IMG/VR virus record: IMGVR_UViG_3300042377_000298
Span: 1 to 61,042 of that record
Source of the DNA: a virus
DNA length: 61,042 bases
Direction: 5' to 3' (one strand)
Part shown: positions 22,201-30,549 of the stretch, in pieces
How the letters are laid out: the number at the start of each line of letters is the position of its first letter
Position numbering within the stretch: the first letter of the stretch is position 1
Notes under the pieces: generated by a model
Databases searched by the model: none
The model's input: the letters and a program-made list of their open reading frames with translations, nothing else
What the model was told of the DNA's origin: nothing
Translations under genes and position numbers: made by a program

Positions 22201-25200
22201 CAAGCACTTAGATCAAAGTTGTATGCGGCGCAGCAAAAAGCAACTACTGATGATCTTGGAAATGCAGTTTCTGAAACAACCAAAAGAGACATTGGTAATG
22301 AAGGTCAATTTTTGCGTAGGCCTCGAGTTGGAGAAACAGAAAATATTGCAGTTAACGAACTTGCTGCTGATGCGCAAATTGAAAGCATAATGAATCGAGT
22401 TGGCTTGATGATTTCAAAACTACAGAATTTACAAGAAAAACCAAAGTCAATGCTTAGCTATAACCAAGAGCAAGCACAGTTGGTATTGGACTCCATGCAG
22501 GAAGATTCAGACAAGAATAAATTAAGTGCAGGAACTATTTTTTACGCTAGAACATTTAAATTCAAATCTAATGAATCATTAATTAATGATAGCTTGTTCA
22601 TGAAGTTTCCTTTATTTAGCGCATTAATTCAATCAATGCCTAACCTGATTGTGTATCAACCAGATACAAACTATAATGGGAAAACAAATAATCTTCCTGA
22701 TGGTGCTGGCCTTGTGCAATTGTCAAATGGAGACAATATATTGTATATCACAAATCCTGATCAATTAAATAATAGCAAACAAGCTCAGATTCTAGAGTCT
22801 TTAATTGTCGCACAAATTAAATCAGAATCGGACAATGGCGCTCGCCCTTCTGTTTTACAGCAGACAATTGATCAAATGGCTGAAGTAGTGCAAACTCAAG
22901 CTAAGCACGCAATCAACATGACCCCAGACAGGATTAATGTAATGATGGCAAGAGCTGAACTTGCGATTAACAAACTTACAACAATTGATAATAAAGTTAA
23001 AAAAGCGATAATTAGTCGTTACAAAAAGTCACTAGAGGCAAATGCTTACGACTCAATCAAGTTGCTAACTAATCGGACAGCTAGGCGTTCATACATTGAG
23101 GATCGCGTATCTAATCGCACGGAAAACGTAAGTCGTTTCTTTGACCAATTAGTAACTGCTGATCGTGCAAATGGGAAGACATCAACAATTGACAATATTC
23201 AAATGATTGTTGATATGTTTACTAATCCAGATTCATATAGGTTATTAAGCACATTCAAATCTCCTGATTTAGATTTTAATGCATATTCACCATTGCCTCA
23301 ATTTGATGCTTTGCTTAATAAGGCTTTGTCAATTTTTGCAATTCCCGAAGTTCGAAGTAGTGCAATTCATGAAATTCAAATACAAAAAAGACTTCAGTTA
23401 ATAGATGAAGCAAACGAAGGAATTGAAGAAGACAATGTTGAGACTGATCCAAATTTAATTTACGAAGCTATTGCTGAAAATTACAACGAAGAAAATCGCA
23501 CTCGAAAAAAACTAAGCAAACCTGAGATTTTAAATATCATCAAGCAAATGTCGGATAGTCAAATTAAGGGCATTATTGACCCTCTCATCATGGAGAGGTA
23601 TTTCTTGACCAATCGCTCACCTGAAGCTGCAAAAGACCTTGTTGAGGCATTTAAGCAGAACACTGCGCAACCTGACTTCCTATACAGATATGTTGGATCA
23701 CAATTAATGAAAGCAATGGAGCCTACATTAATTAACGCAGATCCTTCAATTAAGGAAACATCTATTTTTGATAATGAGTTTCCAACTAAATCACTTAGTC
23801 GTGAAGCAAGAGCATATGACGTTTTGTTTGCAACCAATAAGCCAATCTTACTTAGCACTATGATGGACCCAGCCATTGGAACTAATAATACTTTTTCCAA
23901 TGTTGAGGCGAGAACGCCAACTGGAGATATTACTAATTTCTATTATGGCCACAGCCCAATGACTGAAACTTATAGGGTCAATCGCAAAAAAGTTCTTCTT
24001 GGGATGTTACTTGGCAAAACTGAAACTGGCAAAAGTTTAGTTGATAAGCTATTTGATGATCAAGAAGAATTAGCTATGGAAGTTTTTTCCGTCACTTCCT
24101 CTGTAAGCCTTGATAAGTTTTCTGGCATTTTAGGATTAATGATTAAGGAACTACCCGCATTAATAGGCGATGATGTAGTAGCTAGGGCAGAGCAAATCGT
24201 TGATAGAATTGCTGTCTTAGCGCGCAACAACAAAGAAGAAACCAAGAAACGTATTGCTGAATTAAGCAATCAATTAGAGGTGATTAAACAACAAGGACGA
24301 GAATTCTTATTAGAGAAACTTATTGAGCGAAATAAAGAAGCTGCTAAAGTCGCAACTTCACAACTTCTTTTTACTCCTGATGAAAACGAAGAAAACATTG
24401 GTATTTATGACTCTCGATCCACACTGGAATCTATTGCAAATCGTATTTCTAATTATCTCATTTCTGAAAAACTTGGTTTGAATCGCAACAGTTATAACTT
24501 AGCTAAAAAACTAGAAACAAATGCAAATAGCTATTTGTTAAAATATAAAAATGCTATTTCAAGAATATCTAATTATGATCAACAAATTGCAACTTTATTT
24601 GATGGAGACTTTTCTTCCGACTATACTAGAAATAACACCAAGTATCGTTTTCTTGTTGATGGACGCAATAATTTAATTGATAAGGCTGAAATCTATAAAT
24701 CTGAGTATGTAAAGCTTGCGGCAATGGATTTAATGGGAGAGTTAATTAATCCGTCTCATTTCTTTGCAAGTCCCAATTCAGATGTGCAAGGTTATATCCG
24801 TAGTCGCCTGAATGAAATAGGCAATTATGGTAAGATTAAATACAGAAGTGTTTCACCATTTGATGAAGATGCTACCTCATCTGCTGTTTTCAGGGGAATT
24901 TCTGGTAGTCTTGTTACTAGAGGACGCAAAACAAATTTAATGCTTGGCATTAATAAAGCTACAAGGCCTGAATTTGCATCTGAATTGCTTGATGGAATTA
25001 CCAAGAACGAAGCAAAAGAAATGTTTGCTTCACTAGGTCCAGATTTGCTGAAAAATTTTGCAAACAATAAAGGATACCTACAAGACAACTTCAAGTCTGA
25101 AATGGTGCGCGAATTCTTTAGCCGACTAAAACAAGAAGGAACAATATCCAAGTTTGCTAAGGAGATGTCGCAAAAAATAGACGTTCTCAAATACAATGAG

Positions 25201-28200
25201 AGCCAAATCAAGGAAATGGTTATCAAGTCTCTTTCTGAAAACAAATCATTATTAAAACTTATTAATGATGAGTTCATTGTTACTGATTTAGAATTAGCTG
25301 AATCTGATGTTGAGACTGGAAAGAAAATTCTTGATGGAAACATTGAAGGAAAAATTGAAGAAATCACATCTGAAATTGAAAGATTAACAAAAATTAGAAA
25401 TACAACTCAAGGTCACTCTACGCAATTATCCAAAACAGGATCTCCAAAAATTGGTAACGTGACGCTATTTGAAATACCAGCTTACAAATATCCAGATGAA
25501 AATGATGCAAGAAAGCGCATGAACATGGGCATGCCAGCAAGCAGAAAAGTCAATCTCAGATTGACAAGAAGCCTTAACGAGTCTGACTTAAGCACTGATC
25601 AAATAGCGCGCTTTGATGCTACGACTAGGGATGCTCGTATTATTAACGAAGCTATGAACATCTTTCTTGAAGAAGAGGGCGAGGTTGCTTACAAGGCGCT
25701 ATCCGAAGAAGTTGATTTGTATGGCGAAGGTTTCGACGTTAAGCAAAACATTCAAAACGTAATTGAATTAATACAACTCAAAAACAATCTTTCTGAAAAA
25801 ACAAATACTAAATTTGAATTAATGATTCAGGAAATGTCAAAGATTGACACAATTCTCAATGAAGCAGATCAGCCAGCAATTGAGCTATATGGTATGACGT
25901 TGCGTGACATGATCAAGTTGGGCTTGTCTCCAGCAACTTTAATTAATGAGAAGGGCAAAAAAGAAGTTATTAATATTGCAGACAAGTCTTCCACTCAGTC
26001 TGAAATCAATAGAATTAAACAAACTGCGTTATTTATTAAAAATGAAGCTGGGTTAGCGGTATTTATGCCGACAGATGGAAAACTTGTCGACCAGCCGGGA
26101 AGAAGTCATTTTCTTTATAGTCGATCAGCGCTGAATCATTTGCAAAGTTTCAAGAAAATCACTAAACAAAAAGGAAAAGCAGAGAGTTTGTTGAAAGACG
26201 CTATCTTTAGAGCCTCACGTGGCGCTACTGGATTTGACACATTCCTTAGAACACAAAGCCATGAAAATGTAGACTTTGATGCAAGCAAGCCAGTCAGTTC
26301 AGAACTTGCTGTTGCTACTGGTGTAAATCCAGCAATGACAAAAGGAGAGTTTGTTAAGACTGCTAAAAGACTCTTTAATGAATACTTCTTAAAAGAAATA
26401 GGCAACTACGTGTTTTCTTCATTTGCTAAAGGTATTGGGATTTATAGCACGATCAAAAAAACTGATCGCATGAATGATCAAGAAATTCAAGAAGCATTTG
26501 ATTCTGTTTACAGCTTTGCATCTGATGTAGCAAATGATGCTATATTGAAATCTTCTGGTTTTTCTGTTTTAACAAAAGCAAAACAGGACTACACAAATAA
26601 TGAAAAAGCGAAAATTGTTAAATCTGCTTACGATATTGCAATTAATGAGAACAAATTTTTAGCTCCAAATTCACATGCATCAAACAATATTTTGCTTAAT
26701 GAATCTATGTTTGAAGACATTATTACAATGTTGGAAAGTGATAAGTTCGCCTTGCTTAATAAAAACAAATCAGTAAGCGCATATGAAGTTGCTGCAATTA
26801 ATGCAATAGCAAGTGTATTTAGTAACGAAATTAATACGGCAAATAGCACTTCTGGCAAATTCTTTAGCTTTGATACAGCTATTACGCGTCTTGATTTACG
26901 TCAAAACTATTCAAGACTTTATTCGTTGCTTTACTCACAAGATATTTTCACTGATCTTCTTAGTGGTGTTGTTGATTCAGAGAAAAGAGACAGCAATGAT
27001 TTATTTACTCATTCAAATGCTTTAGTGAAACAAAAGTTCGCAAGAAGCTTTGGTTCTTATCAAAGGGCATTAAGTTTGCAAGGATTGATTGAGCAAGGTA
27101 TTAATGGAAATTCTGGAAGAAATAAATACTCAGCAAAATATGAGGAGTATCAAGACAGGATTGGAAAAGCAGCAAGTCAAATTGGAAATGATTTTGACCT
27201 AGGCTCACGTGCTTATATGGTGGCTGTGACAAAAGGAATTGTTGAAGCCAATAATAGAGATGGGGGAACTGATTTGGACTTGGCTTTGAAATTGCATTAT
27301 TTTGCTTCTGCTTACAACAATGGGATAAGAGATCATCGCCAATTGCTTAGAGACATTAAGGATTTCAAGAAAAATGGCAACATGTTTTCTCGCGCAGTTA
27401 AACTCTTTGATACTATTGGAAGAAAGCAATCAAGAGAAGACATGAACGTCAGCCTTATTAATAATTTAATTGGGGCGGAAATTGAATTAATTGCGCGAAG
27501 AGATCCAAAATCATTAACAAGACAAGAAGTTCAGTCCTATATCAATCAAATTGAAAATATTCTTTATGATGGATTTGACTCCAAAACAATTAGTGGAATG
27601 AACAATTATGCGAATGCATTATTGGAAGAATTTACTGGGATTTACGAAGGCCATAGAATTGCAAATGCTTTTGCTTCTGAAGAAACATTGCGTGGAATTG
27701 AAGAGGTTGTTGATCCTAAAATAAGCAAAACTGCAAAAACATTAAAAAATCCATATAGCGTTATTCCATTGCGTTTTGGGCATGTGAAAAATCCATTAAG
27801 TAAAAAAGATCCAAGTATTGGCAATGGATCTCCAACTATTGATAGCTTTGTGAACTTTGAGCAAAGTTTAATGAACTATAAGGGACGAACAATCTATGAC
27901 TTGCAAAAAGAAAGCTTTGTTCGCGTTTTACGTCCTTTAGACATGAACCCATTTACTGCTCCAGATCAAATTGCCAATGATGCAATTTATAGAATGTATT
28001 TGAATCCATCATATACTGTTATTCGCAAAATGCTTGGAGAGTATGGAGTTGATGTCAATGGAATTCCAAAAACAGAAAATGGACATTTGGTTGGAGCTAT
28101 AAAAGCACTTTACAATATAAGCAATGATCAAAGAATTGAAAAAATTGGTCAATATAATCAAATATCTGCTTACATTATAGATAAAATTAACACTGAAATT

Positions 28201-29766
28201 AAAAACGATATGCCAATGGATTTGGCTGATAGTTTGCTTGCTGATGCACTTCGCATTTCTAATGTTCATTTAATGGTGAAAACCTTGGCGAGTGTAACGC
28301 AAATCTTGACACAAGGAATTTTACCAGCATTAGCCAAATACCTTAATGTTAAAATTGGTAATTTTGCAGGACTGCATCAAAAAGATTCTGCAAGATTAAC
28401 AGAGGCTTACGCTTTGGCATTAAAAGATTATTTTAAGTCTAGCAGCGAGGGAGATGGCCGAAACTTTGTTAAAGAGAATAGCACTAATAGTTACAAGTGG
28501 AGAGCTGAAGGGGCTAATAAAAGAGATTCGCAAGTCAGCATGACCAAGTATGCAAGCCAAAATCATCTCACTTATTTAACAAGAGTTTTTGGAGCTTCAT
28601 TCAATAAACTTGGAGAAGGATTGCTGGATGCTACAATTGGAAAACCAGAAAGAGCACTGGTGCAAGCTATTTACATGTTTGAATTATTTAATGAACTGCA
28701 AAAAGACATGGGGCAAAACGCGCCAAAAACAATTGCAGAAATGATCAAAATGAATCCAGATCAATTTAGCACCTATGCTAAAACAAAAGCTGATACAATG
28801 GTCACTGACTTTATGGGCATTGGTGATAGAGCTAAAAAAGCTAGAATTTACAACCTACCTAGAAATAGGGCGGTAGAGACATTGTTATTGAACTATGTGA
28901 CTAGATATGGGAATCACGCGCTTACTGTTGGCCCGAATTTAATGGTCAACATGGATCAATTGTATAAGCAATTAAGCGGAACATACAGCGACAAGCAAAT
29001 GCGCAATGATGCACTTGAAAACGTTATTGGAACTGTTTTGCAAACATTGTTATTTAGGTTTGGTCAGGTCCAAGTGATGTTGCCAAACTTGATTTATTTG
29101 TTTTACGGCATTACTGGATTGCTTGGTGGTGATAAAGACGAGGATGAGGAAGATGCTACGCAAAAAACGCTGGATTTATTGCGTAGATTGGATGTTTATG
29201 GAGAGCCTGAACTTGAAGAGGATACATTTATGACAATACTTAGCAGAAGATTGAGAACTTATTTGCTACCGCAGCAATTTGCTGCTACTAAAAAAGAAAA
29301 TAGAACTGCTAAATTATTTGGATGGCAATTCAAACATAGTCCAATTCTTGAATCTAATTTAGGAGCGCTTAGAAAATCTGCATTAGATACACTTCCTGTT
29401 ATTTCTTATCTAAAGGCTGGGTCTGCTTTAAGCGTCCCACTGGGCAACAATTTTATTGATCTTACTTCTGAAATTTCAATGATGGGATTAAGAGGCGATA
29501 ATGTTGATTTCTCTGATATTGGTCGCATTGCATTTAAAACGGAAAATATAGCATCTGCTCCAGTTTTGTCTTTGCTTGAAAGCTATAAAGGAGTAATGAA
29601 CACTGCTTCTGTTCCGTTAAATTACTTTTTACCAAAAGAAGGAATGGAAGGTATTTCTGCTACAGAAATGCTTGAAGGAATGTTAGTATCACCTCTTGGT
29701 ACAAGAGAATATCGCCCAACATATTATGAGCGAATTAAAAATAAAGGTGGATGGGGGGACTATTAA
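13261..29766 (+). CDS. giant 5501-residue virion-type protein with zinc-peptidase motif
   Basis: One uninterrupted frame of 16.5 kb. Residues 1-60 are acidic and disordered. About 480-860 holds several hydrophobic, glycine-rich helices (VAVLSLGAGIAQAG, LSNGLATFVAMTVMNG, GVIGMLMGGATSLG) as in ejected proteins that form membrane channels. About 920-1150 is a charged linker. At 1256-1260 lies H-E-N-A-H, a zincin HExxH, with E1311 (in KFFEFVRTF) as likely third ligand. A related but degenerate D-E-E-L-L-H-H lies at 1789-1795. The rest is mainly helical, with coiled coils (about 2830-3000) and a hydrophobic segment near 5260-5290 followed by DKDEDEEDA. Such giants occur in phages as multidomain polyvalent or ejection proteins; no RNA polymerase motif set was seen. 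Probably delivered into the host with the DNA. Confidence 0.75.
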   Translation: MSEISPINTENDKLPIDDQPNNATNITPVIAPLDQSIKQEASTAKAPKVPDVEKTNARRKTYEFLDIDPIDSLNVFNKVNKNEWSSADPSRRDEIASERLNELNQNLIAADPSTPSGRVEIPSLRKIIVDGKETEELVNVPASDSSGRLSKAGQDYYNQSSSLLSSAAKDEKGGLRINPLTGKTVSKIGSRLLTPYAKDEIDPERFSVNEEGIKYEKLNPEDVVDYAHVRRIYQARAKQAGISYKKLITELISPGESLDQLDVNRRIVSDIGYNAGTYEDGSSGEFVNDLELLAQIKNSKIGSENKEENEKLQAILTKSIARLKAEEGMGSKLVDLHDGQPIFNMEKIKNINDIEQALEQLPISKTEKQSLKLNFKTNFESQAVELIRKLDVGDQMTDLFRNNDGLEKLADYIDPETRKKLDIPDFRDFSSFESFTNSGLSAYDWLKQNSDLYDTNIISSSIEKILLGTLDSFDSTRVAVLSLGAGIAQAGMSVLPNTISEGLKGRELLEDARLGLAEGKAFFSEMKKGRAAQLGKWDLIGNEDSYINITSDDIFDAAGNIIEMYLTLGTSSAVKGLGLIGSRTLTVAASKELGKKAAVESTKMAAKLQGADSLLLRNIGKISKSGIEFKEGAKALWQNAEALNTAANVLKTSLYGSFTSAGGGIGEGYSRAIQAGKSEDEALIEATSTGLSNGLATFVAMTVMNGLFPSLGVEKGLIKASEGVGLRTSIRNTIARNKSSDSISKGLRELVKDKATLKGVPKGVADAMRGISKSQGIVGFGKSVTFGSIAEGIEEWGDEMLAPVINAYLLKNESARKQLETDGYWLGALKAGVIGMLMGGATSLGTKTSEGKAKAFELANQRMDSYIERVLPAYKGMQDELVSVKSTTAEGAEAIGTLRNILETGTTDQKVQALTELGKQKIQQLSFDANTKQEGVLKTPSTPQDSDTSKNPDAKGDPITPKEKTTTVIEKKKFDIPSKITNKQNNVNVPVQEESNLASFAYNQAHGLEIKDTNMPSPKLEVSGSSVFQKVGGNITVTSYNINGNEADLHSFEDTNGDTIFTNKTNLGKLLLKSHGQGVVLKNLSKVSNTDNVASLIKSSESNVDKNQTPEKDKASDPEVTEKDDSNKSTSEQDPLSTDTAPIEAEEKTEDIYDENKQVVGENKLKPALKKVYDKYRNYFNRKKIGIIIVTNASELENIPEFKNFKKTSMGFAGTINIGKSNQRDVIVIITDNIESQKASTPEASIETIFEDILEHENAHVITKRFNRTKKGNKLRKDFEEDLFNNQKLNEAMDEDYPSFSKQSNDTKFFEFVRTFVSGKLTNRTLSAMMSISPSMKKWIAGFIKFAKKELKNYRGAKTYLSAFEKFYIQEIKDDAALFKYSPSSTEAFKNFITNLISKVSPTKARKQGKLLTTKEIDFSNVDRYADAFTDFLRTGITDLTSPNDLVSKLVDILNGFSEESIGLGPESKKEIFNKVIEDWRNNETNTDILNALLDASNKIGSVDNAPHISDESTPASEMVLKATEERLAYNQYTRIRKTVADTLVVLVKNDTTATQKAVTEIDKPSDTQGNSASNAYILGRIDQATGEIIDLGFEVGDVVSVVNSSGDVIQHLVYVKSEIFIAPNGQKEARHEFLSGVVSENGKLSSFGIGLQTMFSDKFRKDFEESGLVDDMFAVESGNLKLDNVDKLLQFVFESLTNKAINSEGKNINSIEIAGKSYTFNDLFLFDITGKTSDANASPFYYKDGKIVVNIDALRTEFSFINDSLLKDSDNKKTIGLLIAQAVRTAIDEELLHHITTLTFGEDELVSLYNDLAENDRFSGLLNQIANAQGIYVSSEQFTDQQRYVIATEFLAFINQKSFDGATYADQYNQLLKSYASAKPDGKALATASLYGKRFKDILIARSATSLMAPRLIDMVNKLSVLKSEVMPKQSSSNMANVYANFNADAYTKSRGRMQQSIDNAFLKQYSAVNDLRTYLAESRLMANQILDFDFNNNTVSLSPEFRAVYQNKITAEELAELDDYFSRLNNDSVVREFLVTLSAARASLDAITEQVDVNNNDPDLGNRFQQATKNYNNLVLDYADIFLNKNLTKVDEFGRSFAVIGSELGGESFPVYSETSDNSVTVKFNADTSNVTIFTYDVNLFGYENQNPSNAINDRYEQRKKFADVNNDLEKAKTETLWFYGYRGRYTSSDRQNFPNKVSTIEGNAAFLGEEEFNFFYISRINGESFRLNNNPYSYTDFRKMMGFNPIDFKINSDGEKVFLNFNEVINKFIISDEELETGVSNTSTGESYTVTIRRMSESKLLKDSEPERQRIVLGSALQRFFGDTKNILTWFNKLEEIIGYERSSGDINVINEISGRETFASKFAKQLKYRMFNNRLIHGNGIHEKIDGETESDQSLYGMIKELQSAYYALFASITPPSDVKLFKSVGKNELSNAEVSNLLAKLPVFLEAIDSLNQDIGLARKAYTRFTSSYLLNTIKGDIRLIQEQNTEGLRANEELLRAIQYSFYDIQAMEDVEFLMDYRNNGGRNGINGIIALNLLDQLANIPSSAQNEYYVSNTPSKNVAYLLQTYAMYLENGVNPRTKDADGKSTYPTDNLVFNVIQKYGDKANENEDDFNADIDTKPSDTAETIGMSGVSPVTGRDEASQEAIDSARRESMHEEVKRMKSWTFHAAISIFQRIVGNDNDITIDGIDTSKTKLFFYLFAKIQNRPSMENDFNEEDFSQLKKDHQDLSNLMLDQLKALSNHYNMTNSPNTGFEQIANKVRKSSYTHPMEFLADVVEVIGAMERDYLDEVTDAGKTLAEYSQRELKKEIAKSESAVSVDKGATSFADTSKLQEKLESLIEGLNLELDSPSVSPSIIALYKTKISEIESEIESATQGAAQQVQGQSAVKRYIKKDTTELRQKLDFLNSQLDAFKTSLLEIRADNPKNPSIPGVMKEISNKQAEVKRATYELKNLTSENEKADAQIKTPIEKLENYYQALRSKLYAAQQKATTDDLGNAVSETTKRDIGNEGQFLRRPRVGETENIAVNELAADAQIESIMNRVGLMISKLQNLQEKPKSMLSYNQEQAQLVLDSMQEDSDKNKLSAGTIFYARTFKFKSNESLINDSLFMKFPLFSALIQSMPNLIVYQPDTNYNGKTNNLPDGAGLVQLSNGDNILYITNPDQLNNSKQAQILESLIVAQIKSESDNGARPSVLQQTIDQMAEVVQTQAKHAINMTPDRINVMMARAELAINKLTTIDNKVKKAIISRYKKSLEANAYDSIKLLTNRTARRSYIEDRVSNRTENVSRFFDQLVTADRANGKTSTIDNIQMIVDMFTNPDSYRLLSTFKSPDLDFNAYSPLPQFDALLNKALSIFAIPEVRSSAIHEIQIQKRLQLIDEANEGIEEDNVETDPNLIYEAIAENYNEENRTRKKLSKPEILNIIKQMSDSQIKGIIDPLIMERYFLTNRSPEAAKDLVEAFKQNTAQPDFLYRYVGSQLMKAMEPTLINADPSIKETSIFDNEFPTKSLSREARAYDVLFATNKPILLSTMMDPAIGTNNTFSNVEARTPTGDITNFYYGHSPMTETYRVNRKKVLLGMLLGKTETGKSLVDKLFDDQEELAMEVFSVTSSVSLDKFSGILGLMIKELPALIGDDVVARAEQIVDRIAVLARNNKEETKKRIAELSNQLEVIKQQGREFLLEKLIERNKEAAKVATSQLLFTPDENEENIGIYDSRSTLESIANRISNYLISEKLGLNRNSYNLAKKLETNANSYLLKYKNAISRISNYDQQIATLFDGDFSSDYTRNNTKYRFLVDGRNNLIDKAEIYKSEYVKLAAMDLMGELINPSHFFASPNSDVQGYIRSRLNEIGNYGKIKYRSVSPFDEDATSSAVFRGISGSLVTRGRKTNLMLGINKATRPEFASELLDGITKNEAKEMFASLGPDLLKNFANNKGYLQDNFKSEMVREFFSRLKQEGTISKFAKEMSQKIDVLKYNESQIKEMVIKSLSENKSLLKLINDEFIVTDLELAESDVETGKKILDGNIEGKIEEITSEIERLTKIRNTTQGHSTQLSKTGSPKIGNVTLFEIPAYKYPDENDARKRMNMGMPASRKVNLRLTRSLNESDLSTDQIARFDATTRDARIINEAMNIFLEEEGEVAYKALSEEVDLYGEGFDVKQNIQNVIELIQLKNNLSEKTNTKFELMIQEMSKIDTILNEADQPAIELYGMTLRDMIKLGLSPATLINEKGKKEVINIADKSSTQSEINRIKQTALFIKNEAGLAVFMPTDGKLVDQPGRSHFLYSRSALNHLQSFKKITKQKGKAESLLKDAIFRASRGATGFDTFLRTQSHENVDFDASKPVSSELAVATGVNPAMTKGEFVKTAKRLFNEYFLKEIGNYVFSSFAKGIGIYSTIKKTDRMNDQEIQEAFDSVYSFASDVANDAILKSSGFSVLTKAKQDYTNNEKAKIVKSAYDIAINENKFLAPNSHASNNILLNESMFEDIITMLESDKFALLNKNKSVSAYEVAAINAIASVFSNEINTANSTSGKFFSFDTAITRLDLRQNYSRLYSLLYSQDIFTDLLSGVVDSEKRDSNDLFTHSNALVKQKFARSFGSYQRALSLQGLIEQGINGNSGRNKYSAKYEEYQDRIGKAASQIGNDFDLGSRAYMVAVTKGIVEANNRDGGTDLDLALKLHYFASAYNNGIRDHRQLLRDIKDFKKNGNMFSRAVKLFDTIGRKQSREDMNVSLINNLIGAEIELIARRDPKSLTRQEVQSYINQIENILYDGFDSKTISGMNNYANALLEEFTGIYEGHRIANAFASEETLRGIEEVVDPKISKTAKTLKNPYSVIPLRFGHVKNPLSKKDPSIGNGSPTIDSFVNFEQSLMNYKGRTIYDLQKESFVRVLRPLDMNPFTAPDQIANDAIYRMYLNPSYTVIRKMLGEYGVDVNGIPKTENGHLVGAIKALYNISNDQRIEKIGQYNQISAYIIDKINTEIKNDMPMDLADSLLADALRISNVHLMVKTLASVTQILTQGILPALAKYLNVKIGNFAGLHQKDSARLTEAYALALKDYFKSSSEGDGRNFVKENSTNSYKWRAEGANKRDSQVSMTKYASQNHLTYLTRVFGASFNKLGEGLLDATIGKPERALVQAIYMFELFNELQKDMGQNAPKTIAEMIKMNPDQFSTYAKTKADTMVTDFMGIGDRAKKARIYNLPRNRAVETLLLNYVTRYGNHALTVGPNLMVNMDQLYKQLSGTYSDKQMRNDALENVIGTVLQTLLFRFGQVQVMLPNLIYLFYGITGLLGGDKDEDEEDATQKTLDLLRRLDVYGEPELEEDTFMTILSRRLRTYLLPQQFAATKKENRTAKLFGWQFKHSPILESNLGALRKSALDTLPVISYLKAGSALSVPLGNNFIDLTSEISMMGLRGDNVDFSDIGRIAFKTENIASAPVLSLLESYKGVMNTASVPLNYFLPKEGMEGISATEMLEGMLVSPLGTREYRPTYYERIKNKGGWGDY

Positions 29767-29787
29767 TAGCTCGCACCTTATTTTACA

Positions 29788-30150
29788 TCAAGCATCCATA
29801 GCCTTAACCGTATTGATTAAGATTGTTGCTGACTCTACGCGCTTTTTGATAATCTCATGGCGCGTAGGGGTCATTGGTTGTTTTGATAACATGAAGCGAA
29901 TAGCGTCCATTAATAATGGAACTACTCGCAACACCTCTAGCTTCACCACCAATGGCGTTATAAGGGGCAGAGAAGGCAGGGATAGCGCACTTGGGTATGG
30001 AGACTCCGCTTCGCCCTCAAGATCGCTAGAATCACCGCTTATGTCCTCCTGCTGAGCTTCTATGCTTGGCTCGCTGTAGTTTTCCATTTCTGGTGGTGCT
30101 TCAATAGTTTCCTCATCAATGATGAGATTTCGTTTTTTTAGTTTAGGCAT
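29788..30150 (-). CDS. small acidic protein, unknown
   Basis: 120 residues. A short basic start (MPKLKKRN) precedes a strongly acidic, proline-containing stretch and a more hydrophobic helical C-terminal half. It is convergent with the giant gene, 21 bp apart, and is the last gene of the long minus-strand block. A plus-strand frame of similar size overlaps here, but the minus frame has the more protein-like composition. No family recognised. Confidence 0.5.
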   Translation of the reverse strand: MPKLKKRNLIIDEETIEAPPEMENYSEPSIEAQQEDISGDSSDLEGEAESPYPSALSLPSLPLITPLVVKLEVLRVVPLLMDAIRFMLSKQPMTPTRHEIIKKRVESATILINTVKAMDA

Positions 30151-30174
30151 AATTTGTTTAGAAAGTTTTGCGGT

Positions 30175-30219
30175 GGTTAAGTTGCTGCCGCATCAGCTAC
30201 ACATCAGGCTCCCTTAACC
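30175..30219 (-). promoter_or_regulatory. structured leader upstream of the 29788-30150 gene
   Basis: GGTTAAG (30175-30181) and CTTAACC (30213-30219) form a 7-bp stem enclosing GC-rich smaller pairings (GCC/GGC) on the minus strand. The stretch 30151-30300 is gene-free and less AT-rich than its surroundings. It could be a leader RNA for the minus-strand gene whose ATG is at 30150. I do not recognise a riboswitch class. Confidence 0.35.
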
Positions 30220-30264
30220 TAGAGCAGAACAGGGGAATACAAAACCCTACCTTCTGTGCAAATC

Positions 30265-30278
30265 TTTAGTCGGCTAAA
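30265..30278. repeat. TTTAG-N4-CTAAA palindrome (core TCGG)
   Basis: TTTAGTCGGCTAAA in the gap between two minus-strand genes; the minus strand reads TTTAGCCGACTAAA, the same sequence as two copies inside the giant gene. Confidence 0.6.
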
Positions 30279-30300
30279 GCCGAATTATTAAGGAATATTA

Positions 30301-30549
30301 TTAAACCAAATCCGTCCATCTACCTAAACCAGGATATCCCTTCCACGGTTTTTCTAATAAATCACGGGCTATGTCAAGCATTATTTGCGAACGTTTCCAT
30401 GATGCAAGCCAATACTCATAAGCGCCATGCTCAATCCAGCAATTGCAAGACTCAGACCAGACAGTAAATTTATAGCCATGCCCAAACTTAAATAATGTAG
30501 ACACTTCGGAACGGGCTTTTTTAATTGCTGTTGTTTTATTGATTTTCAT
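30301..30549 (-). CDS. small protein, unknown
   Basis: 82 residues from the ATG at 30549; an alternative start at 30579 would overlap the HNH gene by 44 bases. A basic N-terminal helix (KINKTTAIKKARSEV) is followed by an aromatic-rich part with two tryptophan/cysteine-containing segments (SESCNCWIEHG). It looks folded and conserved-type, but I do not recognise it. Confidence 0.5.
   Translation of the reverse strand: MKINKTTAIKKARSEVSTLFKFGHGYKFTVWSESCNCWIEHGAYEYWLASWKRSQIMLDIARDLLEKPWKGYPGLGRWTDLV

Noticed and set aside
13261-29766. Virion RNA polymerase of the N4 type in the giant protein
   Set aside because: The T7-like polymerase motif set was not seen in the protein on reading.
29696-30055. 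Plus-strand frame overlapping the end of the giant gene
   Set aside because: Starts inside the giant gene and mirrors the more protein-like minus-strand gene at 29788-30150.
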